From the NCBI GenBank assembly GCA_025351875.1, contig JANXVA010000618.1, forward strand, positions 1 to 33,370: a stretch of 33,370 nt of DNA. The letters run 5' to 3'. Numbering within the stretch: position 1 is the first letter of the stretch; each line of letters begins with the position of its first letter. The translations under genes and the position numbers were made by a program. Below are positions 16,135-24,518 of this stretch, in pieces. Below the pieces are notes generated by a model that was given only the letters and a program-made list of their open reading frames with translations, was not told the DNA's origin and did no database searches. Source of the DNA: Myxococcales bacterium (GTDB taxonomy: Bacteria; Myxococcota_A; Polyangia; Polyangiales; Polyangiaceae).

Positions 16135-18666
16135 GTGCGCCGCGTCGCCTCTCTCAGCCTCCTTGCGTTCCTCACGCTCACCTCGTCCGCGCATGCGCTG
16201 AACTGGCCCGACGTGCCCGAGCGCATCGAGCGCGGCCTCCTCTCTCCCGACCCGGCCAGCCGGCGAAGCGCGGCGCGCGAGCTGTCGACGCTGGGGCCAT
16301 CGCGCGCGACGCCGCTCGTACTCAAGGCGATGAACGACGCGGACGTCGACGTCAGGCTCGCCGGTGCAGAATCCGCCGTCCGCCTCCACATCGCGCCTGC
16401 GACCGACATCGCGCTCCAGTGGCTCGGCGAGCGCGAGAGTCGCCTCCGCATCGCCGCGTGCGAGGTCGCGAATGCGATCCCGGCGCCGCGCGCGGTACCG
16501 CCGCTCGCGCGCGCGCTCGGTGACTCCGACCCACTCGTCCGTGCCGCCTGCGCCGACGCGCTCGGCGTACAAGGCTCGCCTGACGCCGTCGCCCCGCTGT
16601 CCGGCAAGCTCGACGACCCGACGCCCGCCGTGCGCTCGCAGGTCGCTCGCGCCCTCTCGAAGCTCGGCGACCCGCGCGCCGTCGTCCCGCTCGTCGGCAA
16701 GGTGCAGGACTCCGTGCCTGACGTGAGGCAGGCGGTCGTTCGTGCGCTCGGCGACCTCGGTGATTCGCGCGCGACCCAGGCGCTGCTCCTCGCCCTTCGC
16801 GACACTGTCCCCGAGGTGAAGATCGAGGCGCTCGCCGCGCTCGGGCGACTGCGGGCGCCAGAGGCTGCCTCGGCGATCGCGCCCCTCGCGCTCGAGCGAA
16901 ACCCGGCGGTGCGACAGGCCGCGCTCGTCGCGCTCGGACGCATCGCGACCCCCGACGCCGTTCGCGCGCTCATGAAGGCGCTAGGCACGCAGGAGGACGG
17001 TGCCGGGACGCTCGAGCGTACGTCGGTCCGCGACGCCCTCGTCTCCGCGGGTGCACCCGCCGTCGTCGAGCTGACGGCCCTCCTCGACCGCCCCGTGCCC
17101 GCGGCCGTCGCGACGAGCGCCGCCTGGGTGCTCGGCGAGCTCCACGCGACCAAGAGCGCGCCGGCGATCGTCGCCGCCCTCCGGAAGGGCACGCTCCCTG
17201 CGCAAGCTGCGCTACGCGCGCTCGCCGGCGCGGGCAGCGCGGAGCAGGTGCCGGTGGTGCTCGAGTTCGTCGCCGATCCCAGCCCCATCGTCCGCGACGA
17301 GGCGCTGCGTGCCGCGACCGCTCTCCTCGATCCGTCGCGGCCCGATGGTCGCGCCGTCGAGCCGCTCGCCGCGACGCTGCGTGCGCCGCGAACCTCCCCG
17401 GGCGAGCGCGCAGCCGTTGCGACGCTGCTCGGTCGCACCGGAGCGCCTCGCGCAGCAACCGAGCTCGTAGGGCTCGTCGCATCGAAAGACCCCGCGCTCC
17501 GCCTCGCGGCGATCGATGCGCTCGGAGCCCTCGGCGGCGCATCGACGGAATCGAAGGACGCCGTCGGCCACTCCGACGCTGGGCACGGCATCGCCGATGA
17601 CGCTCTCGTGCCGCTGCTTGCCGATAGCGACCCGGCCGTTCGCCTTCACACCGCAGTGGCGCTCGCCGCAAGCGGCACCGTGAAGGCTCGGACGGCCCTC
17701 CTCGCAAAGCTCGAGGGCGGCGACGAGCTCGATCGTTACGCCGTGCTCGCAGCGCTCGGCGGCATCCTCTCGCGCTACCCCGACGAAGGCGCCGCGGCGC
17801 GCCTCTTCAGGGAGCTCGCGGTCGCCGCCGGTCCGGAGCGCGATGCCGTGATCGAGGCCGCCGGACGCGCACGCCTTCCCGGTGTGCTCCGCTCGCTCAC
17901 TGAGGCCGCGGCCAGGGGCGACGCCGACGATCGTCGAGCCATCGCAGCGGTCCTCGGGGGTCATCGCGGTGCGCCGGCGGCGATCGCGCTCGCGAAATCG
18001 CTCGCGGGCGACGCTGACGGGAGCGTTCGTGCGCAGGCCGCATTCACGCTCGGAACGATCGGAGACCAGGCCGTGCTCCCGCAGCTCGCGACGCTCGCCA
18101 AGTCCGGCGACACCGACGTCGCCGCCGACGCGGCCGGTGGGATCGCGCGAAATGCGGCGGTCACGGGCAAGGCCGGACAGGCTGCCATCGCCGCCACCGT
18201 GTGCACGATGCTCGTCGACGGACGCGCCGCGGTCCGCGCCAACGCTCTCGTCGCCCTCTCGTTCGCGCAGGCACGATGTGGAGACGGTCGCACCGAGCGG
18301 AAGCTCCTCGTCGACGACCCGAGCGACCTCGTGCGCGGTGCTGCCGCTCGCGCGATCGCGAGCGCGCCGACCGCGGAGGACAGGGTCGCGCTCGATCGCT
18401 GCGTCTCCACGGATCGCAGCGCCGACGTCGCGCGACTCTGTCGCCCGCGCACCATCACGAACGCGACGAGCCCTTCGCGGCCCGCGCGCTCAGTGACGGT
18501 GTTCGTCGTCGGCGAGAGCGGCGCGGCCGCCAAGCCCCACGCGCCGTTCCTCCTCGAGTACGAGGGCGGTATCCTCCGCGCGGGCGTCGCGGATCGGCGG
18601 GGCGCCACGTTCGAACCGCTAGCGCCCGCGGGTGAAGTGACGCTTCGACGCGCCCCGGCTCGCTGA
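16135..18666 (+). CDS. Exported HEAT-repeat protein
   Basis: The GTG start at 16135 gives 843 residues, with a signal peptide cleaved near SSAHA-LN. Almost the whole mature protein is PBS-lyase-type HEAT repeats of about 30 residues. Repeats such as DSDPLVRAACADALGVQGSPDAVAPL, DPTPAVRSQVARALSKLGDPRAVVPL and DSVPDVRQAVVRALGDLGDSRATQAL are nearly regular early on and looser later. A short beta-rich tail closes it (SVTVFVVGES, then FLLEYEGGILRAGVADRRGATFEPL). HEAT solenoids are protein-binding scaffolds; export suggests a periplasmic or surface role. It follows the vWA gene by 40 bases and its stop is 5 bases from the convergent queD-like gene. TACCGT at 16122-16127 may be a private promoter element. 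Confidence 0.9.
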   Translation: MRRVASLSLLAFLTLTSSAHALNWPDVPERIERGLLSPDPASRRSAARELSTLGPSRATPLVLKAMNDADVDVRLAGAESAVRLHIAPATDIALQWLGERESRLRIAACEVANAIPAPRAVPPLARALGDSDPLVRAACADALGVQGSPDAVAPLSGKLDDPTPAVRSQVARALSKLGDPRAVVPLVGKVQDSVPDVRQAVVRALGDLGDSRATQALLLALRDTVPEVKIEALAALGRLRAPEAASAIAPLALERNPAVRQAALVALGRIATPDAVRALMKALGTQEDGAGTLERTSVRDALVSAGAPAVVELTALLDRPVPAAVATSAAWVLGELHATKSAPAIVAALRKGTLPAQAALRALAGAGSAEQVPVVLEFVADPSPIVRDEALRAATALLDPSRPDGRAVEPLAATLRAPRTSPGERAAVATLLGRTGAPRAATELVGLVASKDPALRLAAIDALGALGGASTESKDAVGHSDAGHGIADDALVPLLADSDPAVRLHTAVALAASGTVKARTALLAKLEGGDELDRYAVLAALGGILSRYPDEGAAARLFRELAVAAGPERDAVIEAAGRARLPGVLRSLTEAAARGDADDRRAIAAVLGGHRGAPAAIALAKSLAGDADGSVRAQAAFTLGTIGDQAVLPQLATLAKSGDTDVAADAAGGIARNAAVTGKAGQAAIAATVCTMLVDGRAAVRANALVALSFAQARCGDGRTERKLLVDDPSDLVRGAAARAIASAPTAEDRVALDRCVSTDRSADVARLCRPRTITNATSPSRPARSVTVFVVGESGAAAKPHAPFLLEYEGGILRAGVADRRGATFEPLAPAGEVTLRRAPAR

Positions 18667-18671
18667 GCTGC

Positions 18672-19058
18672 TCACGCCTGAACGGGCGGCATCCGGAAGT
18701 AAACGGCGCAGCAGGTGTCGTTCTCCCAGACCTCGACGCGAGCGACGCGGACGCGCGCGTCATCCATCTTCGCGGCGAGGTCGTCGGCGATCACGCGCGC
18801 GATGTTCTCAGCGGTGGGGTTGACGTCGTCGAACGGCGCGACCTCGTTGAGGAACACGTGCTCGTAGGGTTCGACCAGGTCACGCAAGACCTTGCCCAGA
18901 TGGTTGAAGTCGACGACCCAGCCGCTCTTGTCGAGCTCGATCGCCCGCAGCACGGCCTTGATGCGCCAGTTGTGCCCGTGCAGGCGTTCCCCTTCGCCCG
19001 GCGCGAACCTCAGCTGATGGGCTGCAGCGACACACGTCTCCTGGCTTATTTCCCACAT
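18672..19058 (-). CDS. queD: 6-pyruvoyl-tetrahydropterin synthase / QueD-family protein lacking the usual Cys
   Basis: This is a 128-residue T-fold protein. Zinc-binding histidines are seen in AAHQLRF and LHGHNW, the H-bearing loop in YEHVFLNE, NPTAENIA matches the family's conserved NPTxE segment, and the substrate glutamate is in VEVWEND. QueD converts dihydroneopterin triphosphate to 6-carboxytetrahydropterin in queuosine synthesis. In E. coli QueD the catalytic Cys lies four residues before HGH. Here that segment reads GEGERLHGH, giving Gly at that position with Glu on either side. This recalls PTPS-III enzymes, which use Glu, so a folate-pathway or altered role is possible. Start 19058 is used because conservation begins there; an ATG at 19142 would add 28 unrelated residues overlapping the kinase gene. 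No other queuosine gene is nearby. Confidence 0.85.
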   Translation of the reverse strand: MWEISQETCVAAAHQLRFAPGEGERLHGHNWRIKAVLRAIELDKSGWVVDFNHLGKVLRDLVEPYEHVFLNEVAPFDDVNPTAENIARVIADDLAAKMDDARVRVARVEVWENDTCCAVYFRMPPVQA

Positions 19059-19116
19059 CGGCCGGGGCACGTAGCACGGAGCGACGCCGAGCAACAGGAG
19101 CGGGCGCGGGGGAAGG

Positions 19117-20310
19117 TTACCGAGCCCCCGCCTCCACGGCACCTCTCGCCCGGCCGCCCGGGGACCCAGGATCCGAGCTCGCCAAAAAAATCCCCACCGC
19201 CAGCCCGATGAGCCCCACGGTCACGACCGCGCCTGCAATCCCGATCGCGAGCGTAGGGCTCGACCGTCGCGCCGCTGCGAGCGGCCCCGGCGCCGGCTTC
19301 TCCAAGGGCGCCGCCGCGCCGGTCGGTCCCGGCGCGCGGCGGAGCGAGTCCAGGGCGGCTCGTGCACGGAGCGAGGCGAAAGGCGCGAGCGCCGCAGCCG
19401 CTGCGGCCGGGGTCGGCGGACGCCGCTCCGGGTCCTTCTCGAGGCAGCGCATGACGACGCGCATGAGCTTCGGGGGCAGCTCCGGACGAAACGTCGAGAG
19501 GGGTATCGGCGGCTTGGTGAGCATCGTGCTCACGATGGTCGGGTCGCTCGGCGGACCGAAGGGCGTCTGCTTCGTTAGCAGCTCGTAGAGGATGATCCCG
19601 ACCGAAAAAATGTCGACGCGCCCGTCGACGCGCTTCGCGTCGAGCATCTGCACGGGCGCCATGTACGCGCCGGTACCGATGACCGCGCCGGTCCTCGTGA
19701 TGGGCTGCGCGCTAGCGGACTCGGTCCCGAGCCCGCTGTACGCGCCGACCTTGGACACCCCGAAGTCGAGCACCTTCGCGACCATCGTGCCGCCGGCGCC
19801 TCGCGTCACGAGCACGTTGGCGGGCTTGAGGTCGCGATGGACGATACCGGCGCCGTGAGCCTCGCCGAGCGCCGCGAGCACCTGAATCACGTGGTCGACC
19901 GCCTCCTCCACCGCGAGCGGCCCGCGCGTGTGAATGGCGTGGTGGAGCGTCTCGCCCTCGAGATACTCCATGACCATGTAGGGGCTGCCGTCCTCGAGGA
20001 AGTCGACGTCGAGGATCCGGACGACGTGCTCGCTTCGGAGCGCGGCCGTCGCCTGCGCTTCTCGCTTGAAGCGCGCGGCGTCCTCCGTCCAGGCGCTCTC
20101 CTCGGACGGCGTGAGCACCTTGATGGCGACGACCTGATCGATCGTCAGATTCCTCGCCTGCACGACGACGCCGAAACCGCCCCTCCCCAGCTCCTTATCG
20201 ACTCGGAATTTCCCCGCGATCATTCGGCCGGGCTTCACGGCCTCGAGCGAGCGACCGACCACCGCCGACGTCGCGGCGGCTCGTTGCGGAAGCTCAGGCG
20301 CGCGTCCCAT
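19117..20310 (-). CDS. Transmembrane Ser/Thr protein kinase with APV in place of APE
   Basis: This 397-residue protein has a kinase domain (about 30-300) containing [12 protein letters not shown] (Lys64), HRDLKPAN (158-165) and DFG (182-184), so the catalytic residues are present. The P+1 motif is MAPVQM: Val220 replaces the highly conserved Glu of APE, a one-base difference (GTG for GAG). That Glu normally forms a salt bridge with an Arg in subdomain XI, which is still present (EKDPERRP). An Ala/Pro-rich linker precedes one membrane helix (about 355-376) and a very short Gly/Ala-rich outer tail, so there is little room for an external sensor. The ATG at 20310 has GGAGG six bases upstream. 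It is divergent from the DciA-like gene at 12 bases. Confidence 0.93.
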   Translation of the reverse strand: MGRAPELPQRAAATSAVVGRSLEAVKPGRMIAGKFRVDKELGRGGFGVVVQARNLTIDQVVAIKVLTPSEESAWTEDAARFKREAQATAALRSEHVVRILDVDFLEDGSPYMVMEYLEGETLHHAIHTRGPLAVEEAVDHVIQVLAALGEAHGAGIVHRDLKPANVLVTRGAGGTMVAKVLDFGVSKVGAYSGLGTESASAQPITRTGAVIGTGAYMAPVQMLDAKRVDGRVDIFSVGIILYELLTKQTPFGPPSDPTIVSTMLTKPPIPLSTFRPELPPKLMRVVMRCLEKDPERRPPTPAAAAAALAPFASLRARAALDSLRRAPGPTGAAAPLEKPAPGPLAAARRSSPTLAIGIAGAVVTVGLIGLAVGIFLASSDPGSPGGRARGAVEAGAR

Positions 20311-20322
20311 GGAAGACCTCCG
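20311..20322. promoter_or_regulatory. 12-base divergent gap carrying ribosome-binding sites for both strands
   Basis: The only sequence between the two divergent start codons is GGAAGACCTCCG. GGAAG at 20311-20315 sits seven bases before the rightward ATG at 20323. On the other strand GGAGG (20317-20321) sits six bases before the leftward ATG at 20310. There is no room for promoters, so each promoter must lie inside the opposite gene. Confidence 0.8.
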
Positions 20323-21063
20323 ATGCTACCATCCACGTCGATGGCCAGGTCTGCCAAGCGGCGGCGTCGCAAGCATCTCGATGCGCCCGAGTCGCTCGAG
20401 GATCTCCTCGATCGCGCTGGAGAGGACCGCTTCGCCAAGCGAAGGCCACCGATCCCGATGCGCGAGTGGAAGGTCGTCGTCGGACCGCGGATCGCCGATC
20501 GCGCTCACCCGATCACGCTCGAGCGCGGCATCCTCCTCGTGAAGGTGACCACGAGCGTGTGGGCCAACGAGCTCCAGATGCTGGCGCCCGAGCTCGTCGC
20601 GCGGCTCCGCGTGCGAGGCCACGCCGTCGATCAGCTTCGCTTCCGCGTCGGCCCGCTCGACATGCCCGATCGGCCGCCGGAGCGGCGCATCACGCGCAAG
20701 GTTCCGCCACCGGTGGCTCTCGGTCCGGAGCTCTCGGCGACCATCGAGAAGGTCGGCGACCCCGATCTCCGCGCTGTCATCGCGCGCGCGGCGAGCGCGA
20801 ACCTCGCATGGCAGGACTTCGTCGCGCCGGCGAGCGGTGCACCGAAGTCGCTCCGCGCCGAGGAGGCCTCGCGCGCGGCTCGCACGGGCGAAGCGCCTGC
20901 CCGCGGAGCGAAGTTGCCCGCGCGGAGGATCAGCGAAGAGCCGCCAGGCGCTCGAGTCCCTCGAGACGCTGGAACAGGAAGCGCTCCGCGGGACCGTACC
21001 GAGGAAGGCTCTGGCGCAGCATCGCCACGTAGCCGCGGAGACGATTCAGGTCGACGGCGGTGA
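20323..21063 (+). CDS. DciA-like (DUF721) protein
   Basis: This 246-residue protein has a basic start ([13 protein letters not shown]). The DUF721/DciA core covers about 22-112: [20 protein letters not shown], then [39 protein letters not shown]. DciA is the ancestral bacterial operator of the replicative helicase DnaB and folds as a KH-like domain that contacts DNA and helicase. Many DUF721 proteins remain uncharacterised, so helicase loading is inferred. After residue 130 the sequence becomes polar and Arg/Ala/Pro-rich, probably disordered. The last 134 bases run antisense to the end of the downstream FHA gene. ATG 20323 is preferred over 20341 because GGAAG precedes it. A DnaA-/DnaB-linked context is absent. 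Confidence 0.82.
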   Translation: MLPSTSMARSAKRRRRKHLDAPESLEDLLDRAGEDRFAKRRPPIPMREWKVVVGPRIADRAHPITLERGILLVKVTTSVWANELQMLAPELVARLRVRGHAVDQLRFRVGPLDMPDRPPERRITRKVPPPVALGPELSATIEKVGDPDLRAVIARAASANLAWQDFVAPASGAPKSLRAEEASRAARTGEAPARGAKLPARRISEEPPGARVPRDAGTGSAPRDRTEEGSGAASPRSRGDDSGRRR

Positions 21064-21778
21064 CCTTCCGCATCGCGTTGTAGAGCTCGTCGATGACGTG
21101 CGCGGGACACGGACGCTTCTGCGCCGCGTAGAGCTCGATGACGTAGTCGGCCCAGCCGCCCTTGCCGGTGGCCGTCGCGAGCTTCGCGCTGAACTTCGCG
21201 GCTTGATCGACGAGCGTCGGCGGGAGCGGCCGCCCCGCGCGCGTCGACTCGATGACGTCGGCGAGCGCGGAAGCGAGGAGGCGCTCGGCCTCACCGGCCT
21301 TACCCATCGCGAGCGCCTTCTCGGCCACACCCGAGAGCAGCTTGAACTGATCGGCGCGCCGCACCATCGACGGCTCGGGGTCCGATTCGATCGGGCCCGA
21401 GGAGATGTGAGGAAAGCCCGACGAAGGCGTGCTGACCTTCATCTTCGGCAGCGTCATCTTGCCGACGCCGCCACCGCCCGTGACGTTCGCCGCGCCGTCA
21501 CGCGCGGCGAGCAGCGTGAGCTCCTGCGAGCCGATGAGGATGCGATCGCCGACGTTGAGACTGACCTTCGCGTCGATGCGATGCCCGTTGACGATCACGC
21601 CGTTGCGGCTATTGAGGTCCTCGATCGTGACCGCGGCGCCTTGCAGCTCGAAGATGGCGTGCCTTCGCGAGACCAGGGGATCATCGAGCGAAAGTTGGCA
21701 GCTCGCATTCCGCCCGACGGCGAACGTGCCCTCGTTCAGCTCCAGGTCGTGCTGTAAGTAGCGGAGCCGGAACCGCAT
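20930..21778 (-). CDS. FHA-domain protein, second of a tandem pair
   Basis: This is a 282-residue cytoplasmic protein. The N-terminal FHA domain (about 5-85) has the phosphothreonine-binding residues intact: GRNASCQL, SRRHAIF and NSRNGVIVNG. A flexible Gly/Ser/Pro linker follows. A C-terminal all-helical domain (about 140-282) then runs from LLSGVAEKALAMGKAGEAERLL to [14 protein letters not shown]. This helical domain matches that of the adjacent FHA gene in order and spacing, so the two are paralogues, but this copy has no zinc ribbon. FHA proteins read phosphothreonine; the kinase at 19117 is the nearest possible writer (inference). It follows the first FHA gene by 126 bases on the same strand, and its 3' end overlaps the DciA-like frame. 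Confidence 0.9.
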   Translation of the reverse strand: MRFRLRYLQHDLELNEGTFAVGRNASCQLSLDDPLVSRRHAIFELQGAAVTIEDLNSRNGVIVNGHRIDAKVSLNVGDRILIGSQELTLLAARDGAANVTGGGGVGKMTLPKMKVSTPSSGFPHISSGPIESDPEPSMVRRADQFKLLSGVAEKALAMGKAGEAERLLASALADVIESTRAGRPLPPTLVDQAAKFSAKLATATGKGGWADYVIELYAAQKRPCPAHVIDELYNAMRKVTAVDLNRLRGYVAMLRQSLPRYGPAERFLFQRLEGLERLAALR

Positions 21779-21904
21779 CCGTCAGGAGCCATGGAATACC
21801 GCCGCGTACCTGCGCGGCAAGGAATCCGATGAAGGGTGCCTGACTGCGCCCTCCGGCGGAAGACCTGTTTCGTACGAAAGCGTCAGTCGGTCCTAGGCGG
21901 GGTT

Positions 21905-22804
21905 CTAGCTAAGGGCCGGTTTTGACGCTGCAATCGGGGCGCCACCAGGGGCCAGGGAGGCACGAAGACGCTCGAGGGCGGCAATGGCCGGGCCCTCCGC
22001 GGGCGACGCGGGAACCGTCTCGGCGTACGTGGCGAGCTGCTCGACAGGCTCGGCCAGGTCATGGGGGAACCGCGCCGCGAGCTCGGCGAGCTTCACCACG
22101 ACCTCCTCCGGCATCACCAGGGGAACGCGGCGATAGACCTGCGCCATCCAGATCGCCCACGTCGAGTCGTCGAGGGCGAGGCTCGCACGGGCCGCGCCGA
22201 TGGCGAGCTTGGCCAGCTGCGGCGCGTCGATCGCGTCCCCGCGCACGATCCGCTCCTCGACCTGCACAGTCGCGCGCCGAAGGATGCGGTGGACGTCCTC
22301 GAAGCGCTCCAGGGTGAGTGCGCGGTCCAGGACCTCCAGGAAGAGTTGCACCGACCAGATCTGCTGCGCCGCCGCGCCGAATTGCCCGCTCAGGGTCTCT
22401 TCATCGAGCGCCTCGGTCGCGCCGCAGCTCGGGCACGAGCCGGCCTCCTGTGGGTAGGGCATGCGGCACCGCGCGCAATGGCGAAGGAATCCAGTGGTCT
22501 TCGCGGAGGCGTTGGGGGCGGCCTCGACGCGACAGAACACGAGCTCCTGGGTTCCGATCCGAAGGCGGTCACCGTCCTTCAGCTCGATCGGGTCCTTGAC
22601 GGGTCCCCCGTTGACCTTGACGCCGTTACGACTGTTCAGATCGTAGACGACGGCGCGGTCGCCCTCGAGCACGATCCGCGCGTGATGGCGCGAAACGAGG
22701 GGGTCCTCGATCGTCACATGGCAATCCGAGCTTCGCCCGAGGATCGTAGCTCCACGAGGGAGGTCGAATTCCTGAAGCAGAAACCGTAGTCGGTACCGTG
22801 CCAC
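21905..22804 (-). CDS. FHA-domain protein with zinc ribbon, first of a tandem pair
   Basis: The GTG at 22804 is chosen because AGGAG lies eight bases upstream and the FHA domain begins at once (ARYRLRFLLQEFDL). Longer in-frame starts reach 23071 but cross the promoter region. The 299-residue protein has an FHA domain (GRSSDCHVTI, SRHHARI, NSRNGVKVNG). A zinc ribbon follows at about 122-145, with paired CARC and CPSC knuckles. The last 150 residues form a helical domain that includes LFLEVLDRALTLERFEDVHRIL, like that of the downstream FHA gene. The FHA domain should bind phosphothreonine; the ribbon may bind protein or nucleic acid. No enzyme domain is present, so it is probably an adaptor. 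Confidence 0.9.
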   Translation of the reverse strand: MARYRLRFLLQEFDLPRGATILGRSSDCHVTIEDPLVSRHHARIVLEGDRAVVYDLNSRNGVKVNGGPVKDPIELKDGDRLRIGTQELVFCRVEAAPNASAKTTGFLRHCARCRMPYPQEAGSCPSCGATEALDEETLSGQFGAAAQQIWSVQLFLEVLDRALTLERFEDVHRILRRATVQVEERIVRGDAIDAPQLAKLAIGAARASLALDDSTWAIWMAQVYRRVPLVMPEEVVVKLAELAARFPHDLAEPVEQLATYAETVPASPAEGPAIAALERLRASLAPGGAPIAASKPALS

Positions 22805-22864
22805 CGATGGTTCTCCTGCCGCTCCGCGTGCGAGCCCCCCAGCCGTAACGCGAACCGTCCCGTA

Positions 22865-22870
22865 AACTAT
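22865..22870 (-). promoter_or_regulatory. Possible -10 element for the FHA gene pair
   Basis: On the minus strand the hexamer reads TATAGT, about 60 bases before the GTG start at 22804. It is one of the few AT-rich hexamers in this 200-base divergent gap. No matching -35 sequence is evident 17 bases further upstream, so the call is weak. Nothing else was recognised between 22805 and 23004. Confidence 0.3.
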
Positions 22871-23004
22871 AACGCCCGCTCGGCATCGCTTCCTAGCGGC
22901 ATTTTCAGGCGCGGGGTGTAGGCGAGATACGATGCTCGAAGACCCCACCCCGTCGCGCGCCAGAGTGACGCCGGTAACGCCGCCTGCCGCTCGAGTGTGG
23001 TAAC

Positions 23005-23340
23005 GTGGTCGCGGTGTCCGACGTGGCGACGAAGCCGAGTGACCAGCCCAAGACCGATGGCTCGACTGCACCCGAGGCAGCCGTGATCGCCCCGATCATG
23101 AAGGCCCTTTCGGATTTCGTGGTCGACCTGGTGAAGGCCGACGGCGGTGAGCTCTACCTGGTGGCCGCGACTGCGGAGGATGTGCACCTGCACCTCACCG
23201 GGACATGCGCCGGCTGCCCGGGGGCCAACATCACGCGCGAGCGACTGCTCGAGCCGGCGGTCCACAGCGCCGCACCCAAGGCCAATGTAAAGGTCACGAC
23301 CGGCTGGAACGTCCCCGAAGGGGCCCGCAAGGTCGACTGA
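23005..23340 (+). CDS. NifU-like C-terminal-domain (Nfu-type) protein
   Basis: This is a 111-residue stand-alone NifU C-terminal domain. After a polar start come IMKALSDFVVDLVKADGGELYLVAATAEDVHLHLTGTCAGCPGANIT; the CxxC of CAGCPG would hold a 4Fe-4S cluster between two subunits. Such Nfu proteins carry clusters to target enzymes. The family usually has VRPxLxxDGGD near its start, here reduced to KADGGELYLV, a modest divergence. The start could be GTG 23005 or GTG 23014; neither has a strong ribosome-binding site. It is divergent from the FHA genes and convergent with the lipoprotein at 23422. No isc, suf or nif genes are nearby, so its clients cannot be inferred. Confidence 0.87.
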   Translation: MVAVSDVATKPSDQPKTDGSTAPEAAVIAPIMKALSDFVVDLVKADGGELYLVAATAEDVHLHLTGTCAGCPGANITRERLLEPAVHSAAPKANVKVTTGWNVPEGARKVD

Positions 23341-23421
23341 GGGGCGGACGGCGGAGCGCAGAAACGCGACAGGACGTCTCGGTCCCGCCGCGCCCTTCCG
23401 CGTTCGCTCGGCTTCGCGTCG

Positions 23422-24450
23422 CTACTTCTTGGGCGGGCTCTTCGGCGGGGTGCCCTTCTTCGACGGCGCGCTCGCGCTGCCGGCGGCCTTGCCGGCGTTC
23501 GGGTCGGAGAGGCCGCCCTTCGTGACGGCGGCGATGGTCGGATCGATGGCCGTCGGGTCCTCGGCCTTGTTCGGGCGGAGGGCCTGGAGGTTGCCCAGCG
23601 TGCCGTTCTCCTCCATGACGACCGCGACGACGCGATCTCCGGAACGGTCGACCACGCGCAGGTGGCTCGAGCCATCCTTCCAGTCGACCGTCGTGGCGTT
23701 GACGCCCTTGGCGGGATCGGCGCCCTGCACGCGCCCCTGCGCGCCGACCTTGCCGTTCATCGTGTTCACCGCGTCGAGGTACGTCTTGCCGAGGACGCCG
23801 CTCTCCGCGAGCGGAACCTCGTCGTAGAACTTCCAGAGGCGGTCGTTGATGAAGAAGAAGTAGCGCTTCTTTCCCTGGCGCGTGACCCACATCAAGGCTT
23901 CGCGGTTCTTGTACGTGTACTCGCCCTTGATGCCGGTCGCGTCGTAACCCGTCGGCGTGTCCTTGAACTCGATGAAGCTGCGCGCGAACGCCTGCTTCGC
24001 CTGCTCGCGCTCGTTCTCGATCGCGGACATCTCCGGGCCGACGCGCGCCTTCGCGAGCTTGTCGTCGTAGTCCTTCCAGATGAGACCGCCGTTCTCCGTG
24101 AACGTCTTGGTCACGTCCGCGTGGCTCATGCCCCAGCGGAGGCCGTCCATCATCGCGGCGAGGCTGCTCACCGGCGTCGCCTCGCCCTTCACGGCCTTGC
24201 CGGCCGGACCGCCACCGCCGACGTTCGGCTGCGCGAGGGGGTCGCCGCCGCCCTTGTTCGAGCCGCCGCTGCTGCCGCCGCCCGCGGACGAGCCGCCGCC
24301 GCTCGACGAGCCCGACGAGGCCGAGTCGTCGCCGACGGGATCGACCGAGGAGGCCTGCTTGGGCTCCGTCGGGTGACACGCGACGACCGCCGCAGCCCCC
24401 ATCGTGGCGAGGACGAGACCGAACGAACCGACCAGCACCGCACGTTTCAT
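23422..24450 (-). CDS. Hypothetical lipoprotein with Gly/Ser-rich linker
   Basis: The ATG at 24450 begins a signal peptide with lipobox AAVVAC (lipidated Cys25). A stretch of about 60 residues rich in Gly and Ser follows, encoded by repetitive GC-rich DNA at about 24220-24330. The folded part (about 90-300) starts MDGLRWGMSHADVTKTF, which resembles the loop-helix start of small periplasmic domains, and contains YFFFINDRLWKFYDEVP. The end is a low-complexity Lys/Pro/Ala tail (SKKGTPPKSPPKK). I do not recognise a family. The long linker would let the folded domain reach away from the membrane, perhaps to the cell surface (inference). It is convergent with the NifU-like gene and divergent from the lipoprotein at 24519. 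Confidence 0.8.
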   Translation of the reverse strand: MKRAVLVGSFGLVLATMGAAAVVACHPTEPKQASSVDPVGDDSASSGSSSGGGSSAGGGSSGGSNKGGGDPLAQPNVGGGGPAGKAVKGEATPVSSLAAMMDGLRWGMSHADVTKTFTENGGLIWKDYDDKLAKARVGPEMSAIENEREQAKQAFARSFIEFKDTPTGYDATGIKGEYTYKNREALMWVTRQGKKRYFFFINDRLWKFYDEVPLAESGVLGKTYLDAVNTMNGKVGAQGRVQGADPAKGVNATTVDWKDGSSHLRVVDRSGDRVVAVVMEENGTLGNLQALRPNKAEDPTAIDPTIAAVTKGGLSDPNAGKAAGSASAPSKKGTPPKSPPKK

Positions 24451-24518
24451 GGCTGGGACGATATCACTCCGCGCGATGCCCCATCAACAGGACGGCCGAA
24501 AACTGCTAAGGGAATGCC

